Shown here: in pieces, positions 23,478-31,816 of the stretch
How the letters are laid out: the number at the start of each line of letters is the position of its first letter
How positions within the stretch are numbered: position 1 is the stretch's first letter
NCBI GenBank assembly: GCA_002692965.1
Contig: NZNC01000003.1
Coordinates: 1 to 64,000, forward strand
DNA from: Haliea sp.
GTDB lineage: Bacteria > Pseudomonadota > Gammaproteobacteria > Pseudomonadales > Halieaceae
DNA length: 64,000 nucleotides
Reading direction: 5' to 3'
The notes under the pieces: model-generated
Told to the model about the DNA's origin: nothing
Databases searched by the model: none
What the model saw: only the letters and a program-made list of their open reading frames with translations
Position numbers and translations under genes: made by a program

Positions 23478-24446
23478 TTACTCCTGCTTGCCCCGCAACA
23501 GGGCCTCGGGTTGTTCTTCCAGGGTGCGCGCCAGGCTCTGCAGGGCACGCCCCGCCTGGGTCAGCTCGCGCAGGGCCTGGTTCAGCTGCCAGGTGGTGGC
23601 GGAATCCTCGCCCACCAGGCCGTCGATTTGCTGCATGGCCTGACCGAATTCGCCCGCCGCCTGTTCCAGGCTGCCCAGGCTCTCGTCGAAGCGCTGGAAC
23701 AGGCGCGGCAATTCGGCGCGGCTGTCGGCGACCAGGCCGGCACTGTTTTCCAGCAGGCTGTCCAGCTGCGGCCCGGCCGCCTGCACGGTGTGGTTCAGGG
23801 CCTCGCTGGTCTGCTTCAGCGAGGCCAGCGTGGTGCGCAGCTCGCCGGGCAGTGCATGCACATCCTCCTGCTGCACCAGGGCCTTCAGGCCCTGGGCGAT
23901 TTCCTGCACATCGTTGGCCATGGCGGCGATATCCAGGGATTCGATCTGCCGCGTGAAGCGCTCCAGGCCGGTGGGGATGGTGGGGATCTGGCGGCGGTCG
24001 CTGTCGATATCCGCAAGCTGCACCGCCGTGTCCGGGTGAAAATCCAGCTGTACATAGAGCAGCCCGGTGAGCAGGCTTTGCAGGTTGAGCTGGGCGCGCA
24101 GGCCGCGGGCGATCAACTCGTCGATCAGCTCGCTGGAGGCGCCGCCGAGACCGATGCCCTGGATGCGCTCGCTGGAGACACTGGCCTCCACCACCATGAT
24201 CAGTTTCATGGTCTCCTCGTCGAGTACCAGGTTGATACCGGTGACCTCGCCGATCTCCACGCCGCGCAGGGCCACCGGGGCACCGATGGTCAGCCCCTTG
24301 ACCGAGCCGTCGAAGACCATCACCACCTGCTGGCGCTGCCCGGGCAGGCCCGAGCCGAGGACAAACAGCAGGGTGACCACTGCGATCAGCAGGGCCCCGA
24401 CGATAAAGCCGCCGATGGCGACGCTGTGGGCATTTTCTTCATTCAC
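23478..24446 (-). CDS. MCE domain protein (MlaD-like periplasmic lipid-binding subunit)
   Basis: This 322-residue protein has one N-terminal TM helix (about 8-30) followed by an MCE domain (about 36-115: VVMVFDGSVKGLTIGAPVAL, RGVEIGEVTGI) and a long helical region rich in Gln/Leu/Glu (SLKQTSEALNHTVQAAG and following). In homologues it forms a hexameric ring with a hydrophobic channel that carries lipids between the membranes. GTG 24446 overlaps the ATPase stop (GTGAATGA). Confidence 0.9.
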   Translation of the reverse strand: MNEENAHSVAIGGFIVGALLIAVVTLLFVLGSGLPGQRQQVVMVFDGSVKGLTIGAPVALRGVEIGEVTGINLVLDEETMKLIMVVEASVSSERIQGIGLGGASSELIDELIARGLRAQLNLQSLLTGLLYVQLDFHPDTAVQLADIDSDRRQIPTIPTGLERFTRQIESLDIAAMANDVQEIAQGLKALVQQEDVHALPGELRTTLASLKQTSEALNHTVQAAGPQLDSLLENSAGLVADSRAELPRLFQRFDESLGSLEQAAGEFGQAMQQIDGLVGEDSATTWQLNQALRELTQAGRALQSLARTLEEQPEALLRGKQE

Positions 24447-25215
24447 TTTGGGCGTCTCCCGCAGGGGCCAGCTCGCGTGAAAGGAATTGTCGCACGACTG
24501 GCTGCTCGCTGTGATCCCGGAGCCAGCGCGGGTCGCCACCGGCAATCCGGGTGCGGCTGGCGGCATCCAGATAGACCGAGTTGGTGGCGATGGCGAAGAT
24601 GCTGTCGAGCTCGTGGGTGACCATGACCACGGTGGCGCCGAGGGATTCCTTGAGTTGCAGGATCAGTTCATCCAGCAGGCGCGAGCTGATCGGGTCCAGG
24701 CCCGCAGAAGGCTCGTCGAAGAACAGGATCTCCGGGTCCAGGGCGATGGCCCGGGCCAGGGCGCCGCGCTTGCGCATGCCGCCGCTGATCTGTGCCGGCA
24801 GATAGTCCTGGTAGCCGCCCAGGCCCACCAGCGACAGCTTGTAGTCGACGATGTCGCGGATCTCGCCCGCGCTGTAACGGGTGTAGAGCTGCAGGGGCAG
24901 GGCGATGTTCTGCCCCAGGGTCATGGCACTGAACAGGCCGCCGGACTGGTAGGTAATACCCCAGCGCCGACGCATGGCCGCGCGCCGATCCTGGCTGGCC
25001 CGGACAAAACTCTCGCCGCTGTAGAGGATGTCGCCGCTGGCGGGGCGCAGCAGGCCCAGCAGGTGCCGGAGCAGGGTGCTCTTGCCACAGCCGGAGCCAC
25101 CCATGATGACGAAGATGTCCCCCCGCTCGACGCGGAAGTCGAGGTCGCGCTGGATGACATTGCTGCCGAAGGCCATGCACAGCCCCTGGACTTCGATGAC
25201 GGCCGGCTCGCTCAC
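24439..25215 (-). CDS. ABC transporter ATPase (MlaF-like)
   Basis: This 258-residue nucleotide-binding subunit has Walker A GGSGCGKST, Q-loop YQSGGLFS, signature ISGGMRKRGALARA, Walker B ILFFDEPSAGLDP and switch VMVTHEL. The M-K-R variant in the signature loop is characteristic of MCE-associated ATPases. GTG 25215 overlaps the permease stop by 4 bp. It powers lipid movement by the MlaE-like permease. Confidence 0.92.
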   Translation of the reverse strand: MSEPAVIEVQGLCMAFGSNVIQRDLDFRVERGDIFVIMGGSGCGKSTLLRHLLGLLRPASGDILYSGESFVRASQDRRAAMRRRWGITYQSGGLFSAMTLGQNIALPLQLYTRYSAGEIRDIVDYKLSLVGLGGYQDYLPAQISGGMRKRGALARAIALDPEILFFDEPSAGLDPISSRLLDELILQLKESLGATVVMVTHELDSIFAIATNSVYLDAASRTRIAGGDPRWLRDHSEQPVVRQFLSRELAPAGDAQSE

Positions 25216-26354
25216 CAGAACTCCACGTGCTGGAAGAAGATATTGATGGCCGCGTCGGCCACGATCAGGTAGATCAGTGCGGTGACCACGGCCTCGGTGG
25301 CCGCCTGGCCCACGGCCGCCGAGCTGCGCCCGGAATACAGGCCCGAGCGGCAGCCGGCGATGGCGATCAGCACCGCGAAGATCACCGACTTCACCAGCCC
25401 CACGGTAATGTGGGACACGGCGATGGCCTCCTGCGCCTGGCTGATGTACTGCAGCATGGAAATGCCCAGCCCCCCCGAGACGATGGCGCCGCCGAGCATG
25501 CCCAGCAGGTTGGCATAGATCACCAGCAGCGGCATCATCACCACCAGGGCCAGCAGGCGCGGCAGCACCAGGAATTCCACCGGCGACACCCCGAGGGTGG
25601 TGATGGCGTCGATCTCGTCGTTGGTTTGCATGGTGCCCAGCTGCGCGGCGTAGGCGGCGCCGGTGCGGCCGGCCATGACCACGGCGGTCATCAGCACGCC
25701 CATTTCCCGCAGCATGCCGATCACCACCAGGTCGGCCACGTAGACCCCGGCGCCGAATTGCTGCAGCTGCACCGCGCCCAGGTAGGCCAGGATCATGCCC
25801 ACCAGGACACTGGTCAGGCTGATGATGGCGAAGGCGTTGGGGCCGGCCTGGTAGCAGAAGTGGCGGAAATCCGCCCAGCGGGTATTGGCCCGGCCGGCGC
25901 ACAGGCGCGCCAGGCCGATGCAGATGTCCCCGAAGAAGCCCAGGGATTCGCGCAGGTCGCCGCGCACCGCGCGCAGGACCCGCAGGGGGTTGCCGGCCTG
26001 CCACCAGTGCTGCTGGCGGCGGGCGGGAGGCTGGTGCGGGGCAACGCTGGTCGCGACCGCCAGCAGCTGTCGCGCGTTGGCCGGCAGGCCGTGGGTGTCG
26101 AGATCGATCTCGCGCTCGCGGCAGTAGTTGTGGCATTGCAGCAGAAAGGCCATCAGCAGGGAGTCCCAGTCGCCCAGGTCATCAGCCTGTAGCTGCAACT
26201 GCGAGAGCTCGCGGCCCGCGAGCTGGTCCCGCAGGGCGCCGAAACCCGGGACCGTCTGGCCCTGTACCCAGTCGCCGGCGAGCTGCAGGGCGATGGCGCC
26301 CTCGCCTTCCCCCGCAACTGCCTCGATTGCAAAGCTGGGTGCGTTCCCCGTCAT
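25212..26354 (-). CDS. MlaE-family permease with N-terminal STAS-like domain
   Basis: This protein of about 380 residues fuses a STAS-like N-terminal domain (about 1-95) to an MlaE permease with five or six TM helices. MlaE motifs include FAIISLTSVLVGMILAYLGA, REMGVLMTAVVMAGRTGAAY and AQLGTMQTNDEIDAITTLGV. The fusion replaces the separate MlaB protein of E. coli. ATG 26354 is given; GTG 26366 is equally possible. It is the first gene of the operon. Confidence 0.9.
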   Translation of the reverse strand: MTGNAPSFAIEAVAGEGEGAIALQLAGDWVQGQTVPGFGALRDQLAGRELSQLQLQADDLGDWDSLLMAFLLQCHNYCREREIDLDTHGLPANARQLLAVATSVAPHQPPARRQQHWWQAGNPLRVLRAVRGDLRESLGFFGDICIGLARLCAGRANTRWADFRHFCYQAGPNAFAIISLTSVLVGMILAYLGAVQLQQFGAGVYVADLVVIGMLREMGVLMTAVVMAGRTGAAYAAQLGTMQTNDEIDAITTLGVSPVEFLVLPRLLALVVMMPLLVIYANLLGMLGGAIVSGGLGISMLQYISQAQEAIAVSHITVGLVKSVIFAVLIAIAGCRSGLYSGRSSAAVGQAATEAVVTALIYLIVADAAINIFFQHVEFW

Positions 26355-26403
26355 CCCCGTCGCCACTGGCCCCTGTGGAGCCAGTGTACGTCGCCGGGCC
26401 GGT

Positions 26404-26922
26404 TCACTGGAAGGGCAGGGGAGGCAGCTCGCTGCGGATCTCGTCGACGGCGCTGGCGTAGATGACCGCCACCGGTGTCTGGTCGCCGGCTTCCCGGCGG
26501 CGCGAGATCATGGTCATCGGGAACAGGTAGAGATCGCTGTCGCGGTAGCGCAGGGCGCGGCTGCGTCCCACCGGGTCCTCGTAGAGTACCCAGTGCATGT
26601 CCAGCTCCTTCGCCAGCAGCTCCCCCAGTATGACGCCCATGGCCTGCAGTTCGCGCTTCTGGTCAGCCTTCACCAGGTCCCGGTCGAGGAGGCGCTGCAG
26701 CAGGTCCAGGTCGCGGTCGGTCTCGCCGCTGAAGCCGGTCCCGAGGTGGCGCCGGGCCAGGCTTTCCAGGCTCTCCCGCTGTGCCTGCATGAACTGGCGG
26801 TCGAGGGCGGTGAGCTCGCCGATCTGCGGGGGTTCCTGTGCCCACCCCGGCGAGGCCAGGGTCAGGGCGAGAAGGATCCAGCCGAGGCGTGCGAGCCAGG
26901 TCTGTGCCGTGCCGGTAATCAT
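26404..26922 (-). CDS. Secreted DUF3806 domain protein
   Basis: This 172-residue protein has a signal peptide (LGWILLALTLASPGWAQ, cleavage near AQ-EPP). The mature part is helical (LDRQFMQAQRESLESLARRH) and ends in a DUF3806 core: VILGELLAKELDMHWVLYED, ALRYRDSDLYLFPMTMISRR. Function unknown. ATG 26922 has AGGGAGGA 9 bases upstream; a further in-frame ATG at 26949 is less well placed. It is followed by the Mla-like operon on the same strand after 49 bp and may share a transcript. Confidence 0.75.
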   Translation of the reverse strand: MITGTAQTWLARLGWILLALTLASPGWAQEPPQIGELTALDRQFMQAQRESLESLARRHLGTGFSGETDRDLDLLQRLLDRDLVKADQKRELQAMGVILGELLAKELDMHWVLYEDPVGRSRALRYRDSDLYLFPMTMISRRREAGDQTPVAVIYASAVDEIRSELPPLPFQ

Positions 26923-27112
26923 CGTTCCTGTCCTCCCTGTTGTTTCCATTCACGCTTGCGCCGGTGGCGCGCGGCAGCTCCTGAGACTGCTGGAGCGGCC
27001 AGCGGTTCATTTTACGCCACTGTGGTTGTGTTCCGGGTCATGGCGTGGATAATTGCCGGTTTCCCCGACGGTGCCACTGCGGCGCCCCGCCCAGCGTTAC
27101 TCTGGAGTAGTT

Positions 27113-27985
27113 ATGATCACCGGCAGCATTGTCGCGCTTGTCACGCCCATGCATCCCGACGGCAGTCTCGACTGGGACAGCCTGGACCGGATCCTGGACA
27201 TGCACATCGCCGCGGGCACCGCCGCCATCGGCGCCGTGGGCACTACCGGCGAGAGCGCCACCCTCAGTGTCCCCGAACACCTCGAGGTGATCCGCCACTG
27301 CGTGCGCCAGGTCAACGGCCGCATTCCGGTGATCGCCGGCACCGGTGCCAACTCCACCCGCGAGGCCATCGAGCTGACCCGGGTCGCCGCCGCCAACGGG
27401 GCAGACGCCTGTCTGCTGGTGACACCCTACTACAACCGCCCCTCCCAGCGTGGCCTCTACGAGCACTTCCGCGCGGTGGCCGAAGCGGTGGATATTCCCC
27501 AGGTTCTCTACAACGTGCCCGGCCGCACCGCCGTGGACATGGACAATGACACGGTGGTGCGCCTGGCGGAGCTGCCCAATGTGGTCGGTCTCAAGGACGC
27601 CACCGGCGACCTGTCCCGGGTGGCTGATCTGAAGGCCCGCTGCCCCGACGACTTTGCGCTCTATTCGGGGGACGATGCCACGGCCATGGAGCTGATCCTG
27701 CAGGGCGGTCAGGGCAACATCTCGGTGACCGCCAACATCGCTCCACGCCAGGAGGCGGAGCTCTGCCGCCTGGCTCTGGCGGGCGATCGCGCCGGCGCCA
27801 CTCGTATCAACGACCGGCTGGCGGCGCTCAATCGCGCGCTGTTCCTCGAGGCCAATCCGATTCCGGTAAAGTGGGCCATGCAGCAGCGCGGCTTGATCGA
27901 GTCCGGTATTCGGTTACCCTTGACGCCTCTGGAAGAGCGCTATCACGCTCAGGTGCTCGAAGCGATGGAGGCGGCCGGAATTTGA
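27113..27985 (+). CDS. dapA: 4-hydroxy-tetrahydrodipicolinate synthase
   Basis: This 290-residue class I aldolase-fold enzyme condenses pyruvate and aspartate semialdehyde in lysine/diaminopimelate biosynthesis. Catalytic residues are all present: T44 and T45 (GTTGES), Y133 (YNVPGR), R138 and the Schiff-base K161 (GLKDATG). ATG 27113 follows a GGAG site. It overlaps bamC (TGATG), the same dapA-bamC order as in E. coli. Confidence 0.97.
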   Translation: MITGSIVALVTPMHPDGSLDWDSLDRILDMHIAAGTAAIGAVGTTGESATLSVPEHLEVIRHCVRQVNGRIPVIAGTGANSTREAIELTRVAAANGADACLLVTPYYNRPSQRGLYEHFRAVAEAVDIPQVLYNVPGRTAVDMDNDTVVRLAELPNVVGLKDATGDLSRVADLKARCPDDFALYSGDDATAMELILQGGQGNISVTANIAPRQEAELCRLALAGDRAGATRINDRLAALNRALFLEANPIPVKWAMQQRGLIESGIRLPLTPLEERYHAQVLEAMEAAGI

Positions 27986-29037
27986 TGAATACCCCCAGGA
28001 TGGTTCCACGACTGCTGCTGGTGACGGCGGCCCTGCTGGCGAGCCCCGGTTGCAGTTACCTGCTCGGCGATGACGGCCTGTTTCCCGATACCTCACAGGA
28101 CTACCGCAAGGCGCGGGAGATGCCCGAGCTCGAGGTGCCCGAGGACACGAGCCGGGAGGCGCTGCAGCAGGCCTACCCGGTGCCCGAGGTGGCCATGGGC
28201 AGCGGGCTCGGCGGCGAGTTCGAGGTGCCGCGGCCGTCGCCCCTGAGTGCCACGGCGACCCAGGATGCGGTGCGGATCCAGTCCCTCGGCGAGGAGAGCT
28301 GGGCCCTGGTCAGTATCGGCCCGGGGCAGTTGTGGCCCCAGGTGCGTGCCTTCCTGGCCTCGGCGGGCATTGCCGTGGTTCGCGCCGACGCCGAGGCCGG
28401 CCTGATCGAAACCGGCTGGATCGAGCTGGAGGGGCAGCCGATGGCCTCGCGCTTCCGCTTCCGGATCGAGCAGGGGGTGCAGCGGGGCAGCAGTGAACTC
28501 CACGTGCTGCAGATGCACCAGGCGGGCGACACCTCACAGTGGCCGGCGACCTCGAACGACCTGGGACAGGAAGGTGAGATGTTGCGCTCGGTGGCCCAGT
28601 ATGTGGCGAACAGTGCCGACTCCTCCCCCGTCTCCATGATGGCCGACCGTGCGATGAGCTCCCAGGGGCGCATCGCCCTGCGCGAGGGCCCGGGCGGGGA
28701 CCGCTATCTCGACCTGGGCCTGCCCTTTGATCGCGCCTGGGCCTCGGTGGGCAAGGCCCTGGAGGACGCCCGCTTCGAGATTACCGACCGCGACCGCAGC
28801 GCCGGCCGCTACTATGTTCGCTATCTCGGCAGCGAGGCCGAGGAAGAGAGCGGCTGGTTTGCCAGCCTCTTCGGCGGCGATGACGAGGACCCTTTGCTGG
28901 GTCGCGACCTGCTGCTGTCGCTGCGCGAAGAGGGCGGGTCGCAGGTCAGCATCCGTCTCGAAGCCCAGACCGAACCGGCCCTGCAGGAGCGCGAGGAACG
29001 GGAGCTGCTGTCCCTGCTCCAGGGCAATATCAACTGA
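27985..29037 (+). CDS. bamC: Outer membrane assembly lipoprotein BamC
   Basis: This 350-residue lipoprotein of the BAM complex has lipobox LLASPGC (C23). A flexible N-terminal region (DTSQDYRKAREMPELEVPED) corresponds to the part that contacts BamD. Two helix-grip domains follow, the second beginning near ISSQGRIALREG-like sequence (here SSQGRIALREGPGGDRYLDL). The acidic stretch EAEEESGW lies before the C-terminal helix. Start ATG shares a base with the dapA stop. Confidence 0.92.
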   Translation: MNTPRMVPRLLLVTAALLASPGCSYLLGDDGLFPDTSQDYRKAREMPELEVPEDTSREALQQAYPVPEVAMGSGLGGEFEVPRPSPLSATATQDAVRIQSLGEESWALVSIGPGQLWPQVRAFLASAGIAVVRADAEAGLIETGWIELEGQPMASRFRFRIEQGVQRGSSELHVLQMHQAGDTSQWPATSNDLGQEGEMLRSVAQYVANSADSSPVSMMADRAMSSQGRIALREGPGGDRYLDLGLPFDRAWASVGKALEDARFEITDRDRSAGRYYVRYLGSEAEEESGWFASLFGGDDEDPLLGRDLLLSLREEGGSQVSIRLEAQTEPALQEREERELLSLLQGNIN

Positions 29038-29043
29038 TACGCC

Positions 29044-29535
29044 TCAGCCCCCGCAGTGGCGGGGCAGCCTGAGGCGCTCGAGCCCGGCCAGGGCCCCGGT
29101 CGGGGGGCAGCGTAACGCCGGGTTGCCGCGCAGGTCGAGCACCGCCAGCTCCTCCAGCGGGTAGAGTGGCGCGGCGTCCTCGACGCGGTTGTTCTCCAGG
29201 GACAGCTCGCTCAGTGATTCCAGCATCCCCAGTTCTTCGATCTGGCGCAGCGCGTTGTGCGCCAGGTTGAGCCGCCGCAGGCCCGGGAACTGGCCCAGCC
29301 CCTGCACGGAGGCGACTCCCGCGCTGGGGCAATCCAGGACCTCCAGGGCGGCGGCGCTGCTGATGCGCTGGCTCTCGATGGCGTCCTGCAGGCAGCGACG
29401 CAGGGCCGGGTCCCTGGCGCGGATCTCCGTCAGCAGCGGTCGCGGGGTATACACCACGCGCTCGTTGACGGTGACATCGTACTGCTGGCAGCCGCTGCCA
29501 AGCAGAATGCCGGCCAGGATCAGAATTCGGCGCAT
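29044..29535 (-). CDS. Small leucine-rich-repeat lipoprotein
   Basis: This 163-residue predicted lipoprotein has signal peptide and lipobox ILLGSGC (C16). About three LRR units are visible: FPGLRRLNLAHNALRQIEEL, LESLSELSLENNRVEDAAPL and LEELAVLDLRGNPALRCPP, of the SDS22-like 21-22 residue type. ATG 29535 has a GGGAGG ribosome binding site. It is convergent with bamC (6-bp gap) and divergent from the cyclase-like gene. Possibly a protein-interaction module in the periplasm; no specific role is known. Confidence 0.8.
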   Translation of the reverse strand: MRRILILAGILLGSGCQQYDVTVNERVVYTPRPLLTEIRARDPALRRCLQDAIESQRISSAAALEVLDCPSAGVASVQGLGQFPGLRRLNLAHNALRQIEELGMLESLSELSLENNRVEDAAPLYPLEELAVLDLRGNPALRCPPTGALAGLERLRLPRHCGG

Positions 29536-29590
29536 GTGTTTCCTCCCTTGCCCCCGCGGGCCCGCCATGGTGCCCGCCACTCCGGGCCCC

Positions 29591-29596
29591 TATAAT
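29591..29596 (+). promoter_or_regulatory. Perfect TATAAT -10 element upstream of the cyclase-like gene
   Basis: A consensus -10 hexamer lies 35 bases before the ATG at 29631. The matching -35 position is weak, so the promoter may need an activator. Confidence 0.4.
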
Positions 29597-29630
29597 GCTA
29601 GCGGCTACGCTCGACGCTGGCGAGGTAAAG

Positions 29631-30902
29631 ATGACCCGGAATGACAGTGCCGTAAGCATCGTGCAGCGCGGCAATCTCAAGGCCCTGGAGGGTGCTCTGC
29701 GCAAGCAGTGGCGCCTGGGCCAGAACATCGTGCTGTGCTGGAGCGCCGACTCGCGCGGCGTACTGGTCATCATGGTGCCGCACTATTTTCTCGGCAACTA
29801 CTGCGCGCGGCGCGAGGGGGGCGAGGGCGCCGACAACGAGGCCTTCGTCCGCCAGCTGGTCTCCGGCGAGCGGCGCAAGACCCGCGAGGAGCTGTTTGCG
29901 GTGGCCGAGCGCCTGGATGTGGCGCCGGGTTTCATCAAGCTGGACGCGCCGCTGTCGGAGGAGCCCGCGGTGCTGGCGGGGGTGGAGCAGCTGATCAAGC
30001 GCTACGGTATCAGCTTTGTCGCCGACCGCTCCGTCCTGTTGTTCGATATCGCCGAGTTTTCCCTGTTTACCCCCTTCGAGCAGGCCAGTCAGCTCAACAG
30101 CCTGTCCTATTCCCTCAATTCCGCCTACAACAAGTTGCAGGCCAGTGGCATCGTGGTCAACTTTGCCCGCACCACCACCGGTGACGGCTACTACGTCTGG
30201 AACCGCGACCTGGGGCCGGCGGCCAACCGCGACCTGTTCTGTTTCATGCTGCTGGTGATCGCCGACAACGCGGTCGCCAGGGCGGCCTCCAGCGGACACA
30301 CCGTGCCGGTCATCCGCAGCGCCTTTCACAACGGCAGTCACTACGAGCTCTACCAGGCGGAGGGGGTCAACCCCACGGTACTCAGCTACATTGTCGGCGA
30401 CGTGACCATCGAGCTGGCGCGGATGGTGGACCTGGCCCGTCCCAGCCAGATCTTCGTGGGCAACTTTCAGACCCGCCTGCCGGGGCCCCTGGGCGAGCTG
30501 GTCTACTCCCCGGCCTTTGTGCGGGAGGTGGACGCCAGCCTCAAGCGCCTGTGCGGTGTGCAGTTGGCCGGGCAGGTGATCGAGTCCATGCACTGTCGCC
30601 TGACCGGTTCCGCCGATCCCGGGGATCGCCGGGCCGCCCAGCGCTTCCTGATCACCGACAAGCACGGCCTGTCGCGGCACGCCTACAACCTGGAACTGTC
30701 GATCACCCTGCAGGGTGGCAGGACCTTGCGCCTGGGGCTGGACCGGGAGTTCCTGACCGGCGCCGTGACCACCGGCAAGCACGCAATGTGTGACACAGGT
30801 CCCGACAGCGAGGGAAGTCCGCGTGATAGCATGCGCGGAGACCAGGTCCTGGTGATGTTGTCGGACCGGCGCAGGGCGCGGATATCCCGCGCGGAGGAGT
30901 GA
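29631..30902 (+). CDS. Class III nucleotide-cyclase-like protein
   Basis: This 423-residue soluble protein has an uncharacterised N-terminal domain (about 1-120) followed by a class III cyclase-like domain. The first metal-binding region VLLFDIAEFSLFTP aligns with the usual VLFADIxGFT, and TTTGDGYYVWN supplies the second Asp. Further on, YIVGDVTIELARMVDLARPS followed by QIFVG parallels the IGDAVNLAARL...GQILVS element. The transition-state Asn of that element is replaced, while the Arg is kept, so activity or product may differ from cAMP/cGMP synthesis. ATG 29631 follows GAGG. The stop is coupled to the HD-domain gene. Confidence 0.7.
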   Translation: MTRNDSAVSIVQRGNLKALEGALRKQWRLGQNIVLCWSADSRGVLVIMVPHYFLGNYCARREGGEGADNEAFVRQLVSGERRKTREELFAVAERLDVAPGFIKLDAPLSEEPAVLAGVEQLIKRYGISFVADRSVLLFDIAEFSLFTPFEQASQLNSLSYSLNSAYNKLQASGIVVNFARTTTGDGYYVWNRDLGPAANRDLFCFMLLVIADNAVARAASSGHTVPVIRSAFHNGSHYELYQAEGVNPTVLSYIVGDVTIELARMVDLARPSQIFVGNFQTRLPGPLGELVYSPAFVREVDASLKRLCGVQLAGQVIESMHCRLTGSADPGDRRAAQRFLITDKHGLSRHAYNLELSITLQGGRTLRLGLDREFLTGAVTTGKHAMCDTGPDSEGSPRDSMRGDQVLVMLSDRRRARISRAEE

Positions 30903-30907
30903 CAGGC

Positions 30908-31816
30908 TTGTACCAGAACAGGGAAAGGCGCCGGGATGTCACCGGCTACGTCGACCTGACCGATACCGGGGCCCTGGTTTCCGCGCTACAGGCTATCCTG
31001 GTGGAGCGCTATCCCGGGGTCGACTGGTCGGTGCTGCGGGTACTGGGTGAACTGTTCGATGCGCTCTACCAGGGCGAGCACCCGGATTACCTGGGCTGCG
31101 AGGCGAGTTACCACGACGCCGGTCATGTCCGCGATGTCACCCTGGCCTTCGCCCGCCTGCTCGCCGGGCGCGAGCTGCGCTGGCCCGATTTTTCTGTCGG
31201 ACCGCGCCTGGCACTGGCGGGGGTGGCCGCGGCCTTCCTGCACGATGCCGGCTACCTGCGACGTCGCGGCGATCGCCGGGTGTCCACGGGCGCGGCCTAC
31301 ACCCGCTGCCATGTCAGTCGCGGTGCCCGCCTGGCGCGAGCGGTGCTGCCGACAATCGGCTTGGGCGATATCGCCCCGCTGAGTGCCCGCCTCATTCACT
31401 TCACCAATTGCGCGGTGCCCCCGGCCAGCCTGCGGGTCGCCGATGAAAGCGAGCGCGCGGTCGGGGCGCTGCTGGGCAGCGCCGATCTGCTGGCGCAGAT
31501 GGCGGAGCCGGATTATCTCGATCGCTGCTACTACTACCTCTACGACGAGTTCGAAGCCAGCGGCCTGGCCGGTAGCGACGCGCGGCCGCCCGCGGGGATG
31601 CGACCCTACCGCTCCCGGGACGACCTGTTGCAGCGCACCCCGGATTTTATCTATCACCTGGCCGGGCCCCGCCTGGATCAGGATTTCGCGGGCTCCTATC
31701 ACTACGCCAGTGTGTTTTTCGGTGGCCCCAACCCCTACCTCGACGCGATTGTCGCCAATTGCGATGAGCTGGCCCGTCGCGCCGGCGATCGCGGCGCCTC
31801 TGCTGCCAGCGCCTGA
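30908..31816 (+). CDS. HD-domain phosphohydrolase-like protein
   Basis: This 302-residue protein shows HD-superfamily metal-binding motifs: YHDAGHVRDV (His), FLHDAGYL (His-Asp) and GSADLLAQMAEPDYLDR (later Asp), with H-rich spacing between (RCHVSRGARLAR, HFTNCA). TTG 30908 is proposed since GGAGGAG lies 8 bases upstream; GTG 30899, overlapping the previous stop, is an alternative. It is directly coupled to a cyclase-like gene, so it may hydrolyse the nucleotide that protein makes. Substrate is not known. Confidence 0.72.
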   Translation: MYQNRERRRDVTGYVDLTDTGALVSALQAILVERYPGVDWSVLRVLGELFDALYQGEHPDYLGCEASYHDAGHVRDVTLAFARLLAGRELRWPDFSVGPRLALAGVAAAFLHDAGYLRRRGDRRVSTGAAYTRCHVSRGARLARAVLPTIGLGDIAPLSARLIHFTNCAVPPASLRVADESERAVGALLGSADLLAQMAEPDYLDRCYYYLYDEFEASGLAGSDARPPAGMRPYRSRDDLLQRTPDFIYHLAGPRLDQDFAGSYHYASVFFGGPNPYLDAIVANCDELARRAGDRGASAASA

